From: Urechidicola croceus
GTDB lineage: Bacteria; Bacteroidota; Bacteroidia; Flavobacteriales; Flavobacteriaceae
Assembly: GCF_001761325.1 (NCBI RefSeq)
Contig: NZ_CP017478.1
Location: 2,749,501 to 2,813,500, forward strand
Direction of reading: 5' to 3'
DNA length: 64,000 nt
Each line of letters starts with the position of its first letter. Positions within the stretch are counted from its first letter, which is position 1. Position numbers and translations under genes: made by a program. This document shows, piece by piece, positions 34,123 to 43,700 of the stretch. The notes under the pieces are model-generated. The model did not search any database, was not told where the DNA came from, and saw only the letters and a list, made by a program, of their open reading frames with translations.

Positions 34123-36207
34123 ATGAAAACAAAATATTCAAAAACTGGATTGTTGGCAATAGCAATTGCAGTAGGTGTATCATTAAATTCTTGTAAAAAA
34201 GAAATGGAAACACCCAAAGTTCCAGGAATTGATCTGGCTAAAATGGATCAAAATGTGAGTCCTAAAGAAGACTTTTTTAAACATGTTAATGGTAGTTGGC
34301 TAGAAAATACAGAAATACCTTCTGATAGAACGCGTTGGGGGAGTTTCGATGAATTACGTAAGAAAACAGACGAAGATGCTTTAGCGGTATTAAAAGAAGC
34401 TATAGCAAGTGGTGATTCAACATTAAAGGACGCTCAAAATGTAAATGTGTCTGATCAGATGAAAGCCGTGAATTATTTTCAAACAATTATGGACACTGTT
34501 TCTAGAGATGCTCAAGGTATTGAACCATTAAAACCTTATTTAAAAAAGATTGATGAGCTGCAAAGCATGGCTGATTTACAGAAGTTATTAATTGAGTTTG
34601 AACCTTACGGAGGAGCAGGGTTTTTTGGTTTTGGTGTAGGAGCAGATTTAAAAAATAGTAATATCAATGCGGCTTATGTTGGAGCAGGAACTTTAGGTTT
34701 AAATAGAGATTATTATGTAGATCAAGATGATGACACTAAAGCAAAAAGAGAGAAGTATAGAAAACATATTGCAAAAATGATGCAATATTTGGGCGAGTCT
34801 GAAGAGTTGGCAGCAAAGAATGCAGATAATATTTTGGCTTTTGAAACTAGAATGGCTGAACCAAGAATGACTAAAGAGGCTCGTAGAGATGCTCGTAATT
34901 TATATAACCCTAAATCAGTTGACGATATGGGTAAACTAATGCCTTCTATTGACTGGAATGTTTATTTTGAAGGAATTGGAGCAAAAAATGTAGATACAGT
35001 TATTGTAACTGATCCAAATTACTTTACTGCGTTAGAATCAATTTTTAAAGAAAATAATTTGAATGATTGGAAAAACTATTTACGTTGGTCATTAATTGAT
35101 GGTTCTGCAGGAGAGTTAAGTACTGAGATTGATAGAGTAAACTGGGAGTTTTACAGTAGAGATTTAAGAGGCTCAAAAGCACAAAGAGCAAGAGAAGAAA
35201 GAGCATTGAACACATTGAATGGTAGAATAGGTGAGGCTTTAGGAAAATTATATGTAGACAAACATTTTCCACCTGAAGCAAAGGAAAAAGCAGAAAAAAT
35301 GATTGCTAATGTGATGAAAGCATTTGAAAATAGAATCAATAATTTGGAATGGATGTCTGCTGAAACTAAAGAAAAAGCCCAAGAGAAGTTGGATAAAATG
35401 ACAGTTAAAATAGCATATCCAGATAAGTGGAAAGATTACTCTGATCTTGACACAAAAAATGTTGCTCAAGGCGGATCATATTTTCAAAATAATATCAATA
35501 TCTCTAAATGGAATTTTTATCAAGATATTGAAAAAATTGGAAAAGAAGTTGATAAATCAGAATGGGGAATGGCACCACAAGTTGTGAATGCTTATTTCAA
35601 CCCACAAAACAATGAAATTGTATTTCCAGCAGCAATTTTACAACCACCTTTCTATAATTATCAAGCAGATGAAGCTGTGAATTATGGAGGTATAGGAGCT
35701 GTAATTGGTCATGAAATCTCACATTGTTTTGATGATTCTGGAGCGCGTTTTGATGCAGATGGAAATCTTAATAATTGGTGGACTGAACAAGATTTAGAAA
35801 AATTTACTGCAGAAGGAAAGAAGTTGGCTGAACAATATGATGCTGCAGAAGTACTTCCAGATGTTCATATCAATGGAGCATTTACTTTAGGTGAAAATAT
35901 TGGAGATTTAGGTGGTATTAATGCTGCTTATGATGGTTTACAATTATTCCTAGCCGAAAATGGAAGACCAGATAATATTGATGGATTTACACCTGAACAA
36001 CGTCTATTCTTGTCTTGGGGAACTATTTGGAGAACTAAATATAGAGATGATGCGTTAAGAAATCAAATTAAAACTGATCCTCATTCACCAGGTACTCATA
36101 GAGCATTTATGCCACTTCAAAATGTTGATGCTTTCTATGAAGCATTTGATATTAAAGAAGGAGATAAAATGTATTTAAAACCAGAAGATAGAGTAAAAAT
36201 CTGGTAG
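34123..36207 (+). CDS. M13 family metallopeptidase (neprilysin-like), lipoprotein
   Basis: A 694-aa zinc endopeptidase with a lipoprotein signal (residues 1-24, ending GVSLNSC). The peptidase domain has the zinc motif VIGHEISHCFDD near residue 530 and the third ligand in ENIGDLGGINA near 590, with FFKHVNGSWLENTEIPSDR near the N-terminus, all typical of M13. Predicted to act in the envelope on peptides. The length is normal. A terminator follows at 36229. No neighbour clarifies its substrate. Confidence 0.93.
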   Translation: MKTKYSKTGLLAIAIAVGVSLNSCKKEMETPKVPGIDLAKMDQNVSPKEDFFKHVNGSWLENTEIPSDRTRWGSFDELRKKTDEDALAVLKEAIASGDSTLKDAQNVNVSDQMKAVNYFQTIMDTVSRDAQGIEPLKPYLKKIDELQSMADLQKLLIEFEPYGGAGFFGFGVGADLKNSNINAAYVGAGTLGLNRDYYVDQDDDTKAKREKYRKHIAKMMQYLGESEELAAKNADNILAFETRMAEPRMTKEARRDARNLYNPKSVDDMGKLMPSIDWNVYFEGIGAKNVDTVIVTDPNYFTALESIFKENNLNDWKNYLRWSLIDGSAGELSTEIDRVNWEFYSRDLRGSKAQRAREERALNTLNGRIGEALGKLYVDKHFPPEAKEKAEKMIANVMKAFENRINNLEWMSAETKEKAQEKLDKMTVKIAYPDKWKDYSDLDTKNVAQGGSYFQNNINISKWNFYQDIEKIGKEVDKSEWGMAPQVVNAYFNPQNNEIVFPAAILQPPFYNYQADEAVNYGGIGAVIGHEISHCFDDSGARFDADGNLNNWWTEQDLEKFTAEGKKLAEQYDAAEVLPDVHINGAFTLGENIGDLGGINAAYDGLQLFLAENGRPDNIDGFTPEQRLFLSWGTIWRTKYRDDALRNQIKTDPHSPGTHRAFMPLQNVDAFYEAFDIKEGDKMYLKPEDRVKIW

Positions 36208-36228
36208 TACTAAAATTATATATATATT

Positions 36229-36258
36229 AAAAGCACTCATAATTATGAGTGCTTTTTT
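36229..36258 (+). terminator. Terminator after the M13 peptidase gene
   Basis: Perfect stem AAAAGCACTCAT (36229-36240), AATT loop, ATGAGTGC plus T run (36245-36258). Confidence 0.9.
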
Positions 36259-36311
36259 ATGCGTTTAATAATAGTTTGATAATTAATTCTTACTTTTAAT
36301 TTTATTTAAAT

Positions 36312-37175
36312 ATGAAATTACAAGAAATAGAGCGAGTAAAGAAGATTACAAAAAAAGACTTTGTTAATAATTACTTTAAACCTCAAAAACCTGTAGTTAT
36401 TGAGGGTTTAATTGAAGATTGGCCGGCATTTGACAAGTGGAATTTAGATTATATGAAGCAAGTTGCAAATGATAAAGTTGTGCCTTTATATGATGATAGA
36501 CCAGTTGATTATAAAGATGGCTTTAATGAGCCACATGCAACAATGAGGATGAGTGAGTATGTTGATTTATTGCAATCAGAACCGACAAAATATCGAATTT
36601 TCTTATGGAATATTTTAAAAGAAATTCCACAACTACAAAACGATTTTTATTTCCCAGATATTGGATTGAAATTGATGAAAAAATTACCTATGCTGTTTTT
36701 TGGAGGAAGAGATTCATATACTTTTATGCACTATGATATTGATTTAGCAAATATTTTACATTTTCATTTTGAAGGTAAAAAACAATGTATTTTATTTGAT
36801 CAAAATCAAAATGATTTTTTGTATAAAATTCCACATTCATTGATAACAAGAGAAGATATTGATTTTTCTAACCCTGATTTTGAAAAATGGCCTGCACTTA
36901 AAAAAGCTCAAGGTTTTATTACTGAACTTGAACATGGAAATATGCTGTATATGCCAGAAGGATATTGGCATTATATGAAATACCTTAGTCCTGGATTTTC
37001 AATGAGTTTAAGAGCGATTGCTCGTAAACCTAAAAACTTTACTCGTGCAATTTATAATATTTTCATAATGCGTCATTATGATAATATGATGCGTCGATTT
37101 AAAGGGCAAAAATGGATTGATTGGAAAAATGAACAAGCAATAATTAGAACGAATAAAACGAATGGTATTATTTAA
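36312..37175 (+). CDS. Cupin-8/JmjC-like iron(II) oxygenase domain protein
   Basis: A 287-aa protein of the cupin-8/JmjC fold. PVVIEGLIEDWPAFDKWN near residue 32 is the entry motif, the HxD metal pair is in TFMHYDID near residue 140, and the distal His is in YMPEGYWHYMKYLSPG near 220. Relatives are 2-oxoglutarate/Fe(II)-dependent hydroxylases. The substrate is unknown; the presence of sucAB in the window is not informative. It has a terminator upstream and ends 8 bp inside the convergent recX gene. Confidence 0.82.
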   Translation: MKLQEIERVKKITKKDFVNNYFKPQKPVVIEGLIEDWPAFDKWNLDYMKQVANDKVVPLYDDRPVDYKDGFNEPHATMRMSEYVDLLQSEPTKYRIFLWNILKEIPQLQNDFYFPDIGLKLMKKLPMLFFGGRDSYTFMHYDIDLANILHFHFEGKKQCILFDQNQNDFLYKIPHSLITREDIDFSNPDFEKWPALKKAQGFITELEHGNMLYMPEGYWHYMKYLSPGFSMSLRAIARKPKNFTRAIYNIFIMRHYDNMMRRFKGQKWIDWKNEQAIIRTNKTNGII

Positions 37176-37638
37176 CTAACTCATTTACTTTTTGATATAC
37201 TAAATTAGATTCCCAACCGCGATATAGTAAATAATCCATTAATTTTTTCTTTTTCTTAAAAATATTAGATTCTTTGATGGACTCAAAACGTTTTTGAGCA
37301 AGTTCATTGAATGTATTGATATAATCATCTTCACTAATTTCTTTTAGTGCAACTTTAATTAAATATTCTGAAATATCTCTGAATTTTAATTCACGAACGA
37401 TTCGTTGTTTTCCCCATTTTTTAATTCTAAATTTTCCTCTAGCAAAACTTTTCGCAAATCGCTCTTCATTTAAAAAATTGTGTTCTATAAGATGTGGTAT
37501 TATTACTTCTTGAGCTTGAGCAATCATATTATAGTCTCTTAATTTTTGTTCAATTTCTTTATGACATCTATCTTGATAGGCACAATATTTTTCAAGTGCT
37601 CGTTTTGCCTCTTCAACGGTATATGTTTTTTGTTGCAT
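37168..37638 (-). CDS. recX: Regulatory protein RecX
   Basis: A 156-aa modulator of RecA filaments built from three-helix repeats: YTVEEAKRALEKYCAYQDRCHKEIE at the start, then FLNEERFAKSFARGKFRIKKWGKQRI and the last repeat KKKKKLMDYLLYRGWESNLV. Length is normal. No recA is nearby. A TAAGTTTG -7 box (37643-37650) predicts a transcription start about 1 nt before the ATG, suggesting a leaderless message. It overlaps the convergent cupin gene by 8 bp. Confidence 0.92.
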   Translation of the reverse strand: MQQKTYTVEEAKRALEKYCAYQDRCHKEIEQKLRDYNMIAQAQEVIIPHLIEHNFLNEERFAKSFARGKFRIKKWGKQRIVRELKFRDISEYLIKVALKEISEDDYINTFNELAQKRFESIKESNIFKKKKKLMDYLLYRGWESNLVYQKVNELVK

Positions 37639-37642
37639 ATCG

Positions 37643-37650
37643 CAAACTTA
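37643..37650 (-). promoter_or_regulatory. -7 box of recX
   Basis: The minus strand reads TAAGTTTG, a perfect TAnnTTTG. Predicted start about 37639, directly before the ATG at 37638. No clear -33 box. Confidence 0.45.
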
Positions 37651-37677
37651 CTGATTTTTTTTGATGCTATAACGAAA

Positions 37678-37704
37678 GAAACCGATACTAAAAGCATCGG
37701 TTTC
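37678..37704. repeat. Hairpin upstream of recX
   Basis: Stem GAAACCGAT (37678-37686) and ATCGGTTTC (37696-37704), 9-nt loop. It is in the divergent recX/kinase gap; no clean T run follows on either strand, so it is not a convincing terminator. Confidence 0.4.
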
Positions 37705-37797
37705 ATTTCGGATTTTTTTGAGGTGATAACTAAAATAATCTTATGTAAAAGTATGCGTTTTTACAATGCAAACAACTTATTGTTAATGATTTGAACT

Positions 37798-37821
37798 AAT
37801 ATAAGGGAAGTCCCTTATATT
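37798..37821. promoter_or_regulatory. Palindromic operator candidate before the kinase gene
   Basis: Perfect arms AATATAAGGGA (37798-37808) and TCCCTTATATT (37811-37821) with a 2-nt AG spacer. It overlaps the -33 box of the promoter that follows. A near copy is at 40682-40699. Likely binding site for a dimeric regulator, perhaps the response regulator of this locus. Confidence 0.65.
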
Positions 37822-37847
37822 GATTATTTAATTTAGATTTACTTTTG
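37819..37847 (+). promoter_or_regulatory. Promoter of the second two-component operon
   Basis: ATTG (37819-37822), 17-nt spacer, TACTTTTG (37840-37847). Predicted start about 37851, 27 nt before the kinase ATG. The palindrome directly upstream would place a regulator against the polymerase. Confidence 0.6.
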
Positions 37848-37877
37848 ATACACCTATATTTGAATAAAATTAATTAT

Positions 37878-39902
37878 ATGAATAATTCGACTAAAATAAA
37901 TATTGTTTTTACTTTGTTTTTTGCCATATCTCTAAACTGTATTTCTCAAAAACCAGTAGATGATTTTATGACTATTTTAAATTCAACTCAAGATGAATAT
38001 TTAAAATTAAATACTTTAGATTCAATTACTCACATTTTAAGTAAAACAGATGAATTAAGTAGTATTCCTTATGAAGTGCAGTTTATTGATTTGGCGCTAG
38101 AACTTAAAGAATATGATAAAGCAGCAATGTCGGCTATAAGAGTTTTTTACCCTTATAAATATTTAAAAAATGATTCAGAAAAATCATTGGCACAACTAAA
38201 CAAAGTATTACCTTATATTGATTCAATATCTATTACTAAATATAAAGGAGGATTATATGTAAAAAAAGCAGGAGCGTATTTTGATTCTGATACAAAAAAG
38301 GCAATCAAAAATTATGACTTAGCCGTAAAAAATTACTCTGATAAAGATTCGATAGATATTGCTGATGCTATTTATTTTAAAGCACAAGCTCATACAATGC
38401 TAGGAAGTTATGTTGATGCTATAAAATCATATAAAGAGTCATATACATATTATGAAAACCTTAATGATACAAGTTATATGTTGAATGTTAAAAACAATAT
38501 GGCTAGTTTGTATAACGAATTAAACTTAACAAATGAGGCTCAAAAAACATTAAATTCAGTTAAAGAAATTTTAAAAACTACAGATGATTCTAATGCTTTA
38601 ATTAATTCAATGTTTGAAGAGGCAAATATCTTTAGAATAAAGAAAGATTTTTCAAAAGAAGAAAAGAAAATACTTCAAATAGATTCTATACTTAATACAT
38701 TAGATGTAAAATCTCAAAAATATAATTTTTTAAAGACGAATGTCATTTTAACTAAACTTTATGCTGATAGAGGAGATGTTAAAAATGCTACATACTATTT
38801 TAACAATTTAGAAAAAGATATAGAATATATTACAAATTCAGAGTATACACATTTGATATATTTAAACGCAAAAATAAAATATTTAAATCTTATTGGAAAG
38901 CATCAACAAGCGTTAGAGTCTGCTAAGTTTATGCTAAAAATGGCAAATAAAATTAATAATTTCCACGAAATTCAATTTGCAGAAGGACATTTAGTTGATA
39001 CATATCAAAAATTGAATCAACAAGCAAAAGCTTTTCCTCATTTATTAAAAATGAAGGAGTTAAAAGACTCAATATTTAATGCGCAAAGTACCAATAGTTT
39101 GTTGTATTTTCAATCGTTATTTCAAACAGAAGAAAATGAAAAAAATCTGTTAGTGAAGCAAAATGAAATAGAACTTTTAGAGCAAAGTGAAAAATATACC
39201 AAGCGTATTTCAATATTTGGATTTGTTGGTTTGGGTTTACTTTCGCTAGCCTTATTTTTATGGGTAAAAAGAAAATCATTATTAAAAGAAAAGAAGTTGC
39301 AAGAAGACTTTACTTCGGAATTATTAAATTTTCAAGAACAAGAAAAAAAGAGAGTATCTGAAAACCTGCATGATGGATTAGGGCAAAGTTTATTATTAAT
39401 TAAAAATAAAATTGTACTTAATAATGATATTGAAACCCAAAAAATATTAGACTCCGTTATAAATGAAGTCCATACAATTTCTCATGGATTGCACCCTTTT
39501 CAATTAGAAGAATTAGGTTTAACTGAAGCAATAAAAAGTATTATTGAACAAGTAAGTGACAATTCGGAAACATTTATTTCTTCTGATATTGAGGATATTA
39601 ATGGTATATTTACCAAAAAACAAGAGTTAAATATATACCGAACAGTTCAGGAAAGTTTGAATAATATGATGAAACATTCTAAAGCCGAAGCCTGTAGAGT
39701 AGAAATTGAAAAACAAAAAAGTAAGGTTAAAATATCTATTATTGATAATGGAGTAGGATTTGATTTTACTGAAGAATATAGTAAAATAGGTAGTTTAGGC
39801 TTGAAAACATTAAAAGAGCGAGTTCGATTTCTGGATGGTATTATGAGTTTTAATTCTGAAAAAAATAAAGGAACTGAAATGTTTATTACAATCCCTATAT
39901 GA
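37878..39902 (+). CDS. Sensor histidine kinase with TPR sensor domain
   Basis: A 674-aa kinase using the ATG at 37878 (a longer frame starts at a TTG at 37845, before the predicted transcription start). Signal peptide at residues 1-24, a periplasmic tetratricopeptide-repeat region (about 30-420), a membrane segment (about 443-463), a HisKA_3 domain with His498 in ENLHDGLGQSLLL, and a HATPase domain with LNNMMKHSKA and DNGVGFD. The TPR part probably binds a protein or peptide signal. It overlaps the regulator gene by 4 bp (ATGA). Confidence 0.93.
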   Translation: MNNSTKINIVFTLFFAISLNCISQKPVDDFMTILNSTQDEYLKLNTLDSITHILSKTDELSSIPYEVQFIDLALELKEYDKAAMSAIRVFYPYKYLKNDSEKSLAQLNKVLPYIDSISITKYKGGLYVKKAGAYFDSDTKKAIKNYDLAVKNYSDKDSIDIADAIYFKAQAHTMLGSYVDAIKSYKESYTYYENLNDTSYMLNVKNNMASLYNELNLTNEAQKTLNSVKEILKTTDDSNALINSMFEEANIFRIKKDFSKEEKKILQIDSILNTLDVKSQKYNFLKTNVILTKLYADRGDVKNATYYFNNLEKDIEYITNSEYTHLIYLNAKIKYLNLIGKHQQALESAKFMLKMANKINNFHEIQFAEGHLVDTYQKLNQQAKAFPHLLKMKELKDSIFNAQSTNSLLYFQSLFQTEENEKNLLVKQNEIELLEQSEKYTKRISIFGFVGLGLLSLALFLWVKRKSLLKEKKLQEDFTSELLNFQEQEKKRVSENLHDGLGQSLLLIKNKIVLNNDIETQKILDSVINEVHTISHGLHPFQLEELGLTEAIKSIIEQVSDNSETFISSDIEDINGIFTKKQELNIYRTVQESLNNMMKHSKAEACRVEIEKQKSKVKISIIDNGVGFDFTEEYSKIGSLGLKTLKERVRFLDGIMSFNSEKNKGTEMFITIPI

Positions 39903-40528
39903 TAAAACCCACAATTGTAATTGCTGATGATCATCCATTATTATTGGCTGGTTTAAAATCATTTTTATTAAACAAAAATTATAATATTGTTGCCGAGGCT
40001 GAAGATGGTATAACCGCTTATAATAATATAGTAAAATACAATCCTGATATTGCAATTTTAGATATTAAAATGCCTAAAATGTCTGGAATTGAAATTGCAC
40101 GTATGTGTAAAAAAAACAATATTTCTACCAAAATTATTATCATCACTTTATATAAAGAAAAATCGTTGTATACTGAAGCACAAAAGTTAAATATTTCTGG
40201 ATATATATTTAAGGAATTTGCTTTGTCAGAAATTGAAGATTGTATAAAACATATAATTACCAATGGGCATTATTTTAGTCCAAAAATTGCTGAGTATTTA
40301 AAAATAGATGTAGATAGTGATAATAAGATTGAAAAATTAACAAAGTCAGAACGTAAAATCTTGCAACTAATTTCTGAAAGTTATACAACTAATGAAATAT
40401 CTGAAAGGTTATTTATTTCTTCAAAAACAGTTGAAAAACATAGAACTAATATTTCTAAAAAACTTGAGTTAAACGGAAAAACAAATAGTTTATTAATTTG
40501 GGCAAAAGAGAATAAAAAATTAATTTAA
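39899..40528 (+). CDS. LuxR/NarL-family response regulator
   Basis: A 209-aa regulator with receiver domain (residues 1-120, acidic pair DD10-11, phospho-acceptor Asp55 in IAILDIKMPKMSG) and a LuxR-type helix-turn-helix (about 142-205, ERKILQLISESYTTNEISER then SSKTVEKHRTNI). It should be phosphorylated by the TPR kinase. Palindromes near both ends of the locus are candidate binding sites, consistent with dimeric NarL-family binding. Confidence 0.94.
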   Translation: MIKPTIVIADDHPLLLAGLKSFLLNKNYNIVAEAEDGITAYNNIVKYNPDIAILDIKMPKMSGIEIARMCKKNNISTKIIIITLYKEKSLYTEAQKLNISGYIFKEFALSEIEDCIKHIITNGHYFSPKIAEYLKIDVDSDNKIEKLTKSERKILQLISESYTTNEISERLFISSKTVEKHRTNISKKLELNGKTNSLLIWAKENKKLI

Positions 40529-40529
40529 A

Positions 40530-40569
40530 ATAAAAGTCGCAATACAATTGATACACGACTTTTATTTTT
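40530..40569. terminator. Shared terminator of the regulator gene and a convergent RNA
   Basis: Stem ATAAAAGTCG (40530-40539) and CGACTTTTAT (40556-40565) with a 16-nt loop; T-rich on both strands, so it can act in both directions. Confidence 0.7.
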
Positions 40570-40648
40570 CATAACAATTCACTCTTAACTCCCCACAAAT
40601 TAAAAATAAATTGTTTTTTAATGTTATAAAATATCCCAACATTTATTT
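40530..40648 (-). ncRNA. Candidate small RNA convergent with the response regulator
   Basis: The minus strand carries a promoter at 40652-40682 and the bidirectional terminator at 40530-40569, giving an RNA of about 119 nt with no gene of note (only a 15-codon frame inside the terminator region). It would have a 5' hairpin AATGTT/AACATT (plus coordinates 40620-40643), an AU-rich middle and a G-rich single-stranded stretch GTGGGGAG before the terminator stem. Inferred only from signals. Confidence 0.5.
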
Positions 40649-40651
40649 TTA

Positions 40652-40682
40652 CAAATATGAGGTATAAATTAAAGTAAGTCAA
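40652..40682 (-). promoter_or_regulatory. Minus-strand promoter of the candidate small RNA
   Basis: On the minus strand TTG (40682-40680), 20-nt spacer, CATATTTG (40659-40652; one mismatch to TAnnTTTG). Predicted start about 40648. A palindrome lies directly upstream at 40682-40699. Confidence 0.5.
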
Positions 40683-40699
40683 TAAGGGTAGTCCCTTAT
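40682..40699. promoter_or_regulatory. Second copy of the ATAAGGG palindrome
   Basis: Arms ATAAGGG (40682-40688) and CCCTTAT (40693-40699) with spacer TAGT; the first copy has spacer AAGT. Read on the minus strand, its distance to the -7 box is 22 nt, against 21 nt at the kinase promoter. Confidence 0.65.
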
Positions 40700-40714
40700 A
40701 AGTGTTGCTTAAAT

Positions 40715-40750
40715 AAAAAAAAGCGTTCATCATTGATGAACGCTTTTTTT
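40715..40750. terminator. Terminator after the RND efflux operon
   Basis: Stem GCGTTCATC (40723-40731) and GATGAACGC (40735-40743), ATT loop, flanked by A and T runs, so active on both strands; it ends the minus-strand RND gene 22 nt earlier. Confidence 0.85.
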
Positions 40751-40771
40751 ATTTAGTATTAATTTTTATAA

Positions 40772-43700
40772 TTAAGAAATTTGTTTTCTTAAGAATATTC
40801 TTCTTTTTAGTTTGTTAACAAGATAAAAGAGAACAGGAACAATAATAAGAGTTAGGAATGTTGCAAAAAACAATCCATAAATAACTGTCCAAGCCAATGG
40901 TCCCCAGAAAATAACATTATCTCCACCCATATAAATGTGTGGGTTAAATTCACTAAACAATGTAAAGAAGTTAATGTTAAGTCCAATTGCCAATGGTATA
41001 AGACCTAATATTGTAGTGATTGCCGTTAATAATACAGGTCTTAAACGCGCTTTTCCTCCAGTAATAATTGCTTTAGCTATGTCATCATTACTTAGTCTTT
41101 CTTTTTCATCAATATTTAATTCAACTCTTTTTCTATCCATTAACAGTTGAGTATAATCAAGAAGAACTACACCATTATTAACAACAATACCTGCGAGTGA
41201 AATTATTCCCATCATTGTCATCATAATTACAAATGAACTTCCGGTAATAACAATTCCGCCAAATACACCAATTAAACTCAAAAATATTGCAAGCATAATA
41301 ATTGCAGGTTTTGATATAGAATTGAATTGAAAAATTAAAATTAAAAAGATCAATCCAAGACCTGTAAAAAATGCGCCCATTAAAAATTTCATTTGTTTTT
41401 CTTGCTCTTCAATCTGACCAGTATAATCAACTTTAATATCATTAGATAGTCCACTAAAATCAGTCATTTCATTTTGGATTTGTGAAACAATTGCAGCAGC
41501 ATCGGTAAATCCGGGTGCTAAGGCAGAATAAACAGTAACTACTCTTTTAGCAGATTTGTGCTTAATTGCACTAAAACCAGAATTATTTTTTTGTTTAGCT
41601 ACTGCTGAAACAGGGATTTCTTTGATTTGACCAGAAGCCATATCTCTAAAAGTTATCTTTTGATTAAATAGTGCGCTTGTATTATATTTATTATCTTCAT
41701 TAAATCGAACATAAATATCGTAGTCTTCGCCATTTTCTTTATAAACTCCAGCTTTTGCGCCAAAAATAGAATTTCTTAATTGTTGTCCAACTTGTCCTGA
41801 ACTTATTCCTAAAGTTCCGGCTTTTTTTCTGTCAATTTCTACTAGCATTGATGGTTTAGATTTATTGACATCAATTTTAAGTTCGTCAATTCCAGGAATG
41901 TTTTTTGAATTGATAAAATCACGCATTTTTTCAGCAGTAACAATTAACTCAGAATAATCCTCACCTTCAATTTCAATATTGATTGGAGCACCAGCTGGTG
42001 GTCCGTTAGCATCTTTTTCTACAGAAATCAATACTCCAGGATAAATACCAACTAAAGCCTCTTGAACTTTTTGACGTAGTAATTCACTATCTCTTCCGCG
42101 TCTATATTTATACTCTCTCATTGAAGCAGTAATTTTTCCACGATGCGGCATTTCGGCAGTAGATCCACCATCTGTTTGTGGATTTCCTGCTCCTTCACCA
42201 ACTTGAGATACTGCTGATTCAACTAAATAATTATAGCCATTATCTAAATTTTCTTCTGCATTTATTATCTCAAATACTTTTTTTTCAATTTCTTTAGTGA
42301 TAGTATTTGTTTTTTCTATATCTGTACCTTGAGGGTATTCTATATATACAATAATTTGATTTGGTTTATTATCTGGAAAAAACTCTACTTTGGTACGTTG
42401 GGAGGCAACTGATGCAATAAAACCACCAATAGCAACAAATAGTAATATAAAAGTAGCGATTGAAATCACTTGAGGTCTCCACCCTTTTAAGACAGTAGTT
42501 AATGTTTTTTCATATATTCTTTCCCAACGAGGAAGAATCTTGTCTTGAAAGTAATTTGCCATTTTTCTAAGCAATAACCTATACACCCATAGCATAATTG
42601 CTGTGAATACCATAACGCTACCGAGTGCTCTGTATTCGCCACCAAAAATTAAAATTAAACCTCCGATAACAATTAAAATACCTGAGATGTAAATAATTCT
42701 TTTTAAAGGCATTTCACTATCTTCGGTAGTCATGAATTGTGAAACCATTACAGAATTAAAAAAGATTGCAACAAATAAAGAAGAACCTAAAACTACTGAA
42801 AGTGTTATTGGAAAATAAATCATAAATTGACCCATTACTCCAGGCCATAATCCTAATGGAATAAATGCTGCTACTGTTGTTAACGTCGAAATAATAATAG
42901 GAAAAGCAATTTCGCTAATTCCTTTTTTAGCTGCCTCAATTCGATTCATTCCTTCTTCATCCATCAATCGGTATATGTTTTCAACAACAACAATTCCGTT
43001 GTCAACAAGCATTCCAAGTCCCATAATTAATCCAAAAAGAATCATTGTGTTCATAGTATATCCCAACATATTTAAAATCATCAAAGACATAAACATCGAC
43101 ATTGGAATTGCAAAACCAACAAATAGTGCATTTTTAAATCCTAAGAAAAACATTAGCACTCCAACAACTAAGATAATTCCAAATATGATATTGTTTACCA
43201 AATCATCAACTTGACCTATTGTTTTTGACGATAAATCATTTGAAATAGTAACTTTCAGATCAGGAGGAAAAATATTGGCAACAGCATCATCTTTTATTTC
43301 TTTTATTTTTTCAGCTGCAGCAACCATATTTTTTCCTGCACGTTTTTTTACATCAAGCATTACAACGCGATCACCAAATTCTCTAGCGTAAGTTGTTCTT
43401 TCTTTTTCTTTAAAAGTTACGCTTGCAACATCTTTTAAGTAAATTGGATTGTCGTTTTCTGATTTTACAACAAAATTTTCTAGATTAGTTGGGTTTTCAA
43501 TTTCTCCAATTACCCTTATGGTTCTTCTTTGTCCACTTGCTATTAAGTTTCCTGCGGACATTGTTACATTTCCATTTTGAATTGCACCTGTAATATCGCT
43601 AAAACTTACTTGAGCTGCCATCATTTTATAGATATCTACAGCTACTTCAACTTCTTTTTCTTGGGCACCACGAATATCTACTTGTTTTATTTCGGTCAAT

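Noticed and set aside
35045-35469. Three overlapping minus-strand frames
   Set aside because: All lie inside the M13 peptidase gene, whose reading frame and motifs are intact.
37678-37704. Hairpin as terminator for an antisense RNA
   Set aside because: No T run of useful length on either strand and no promoter for such a transcript.
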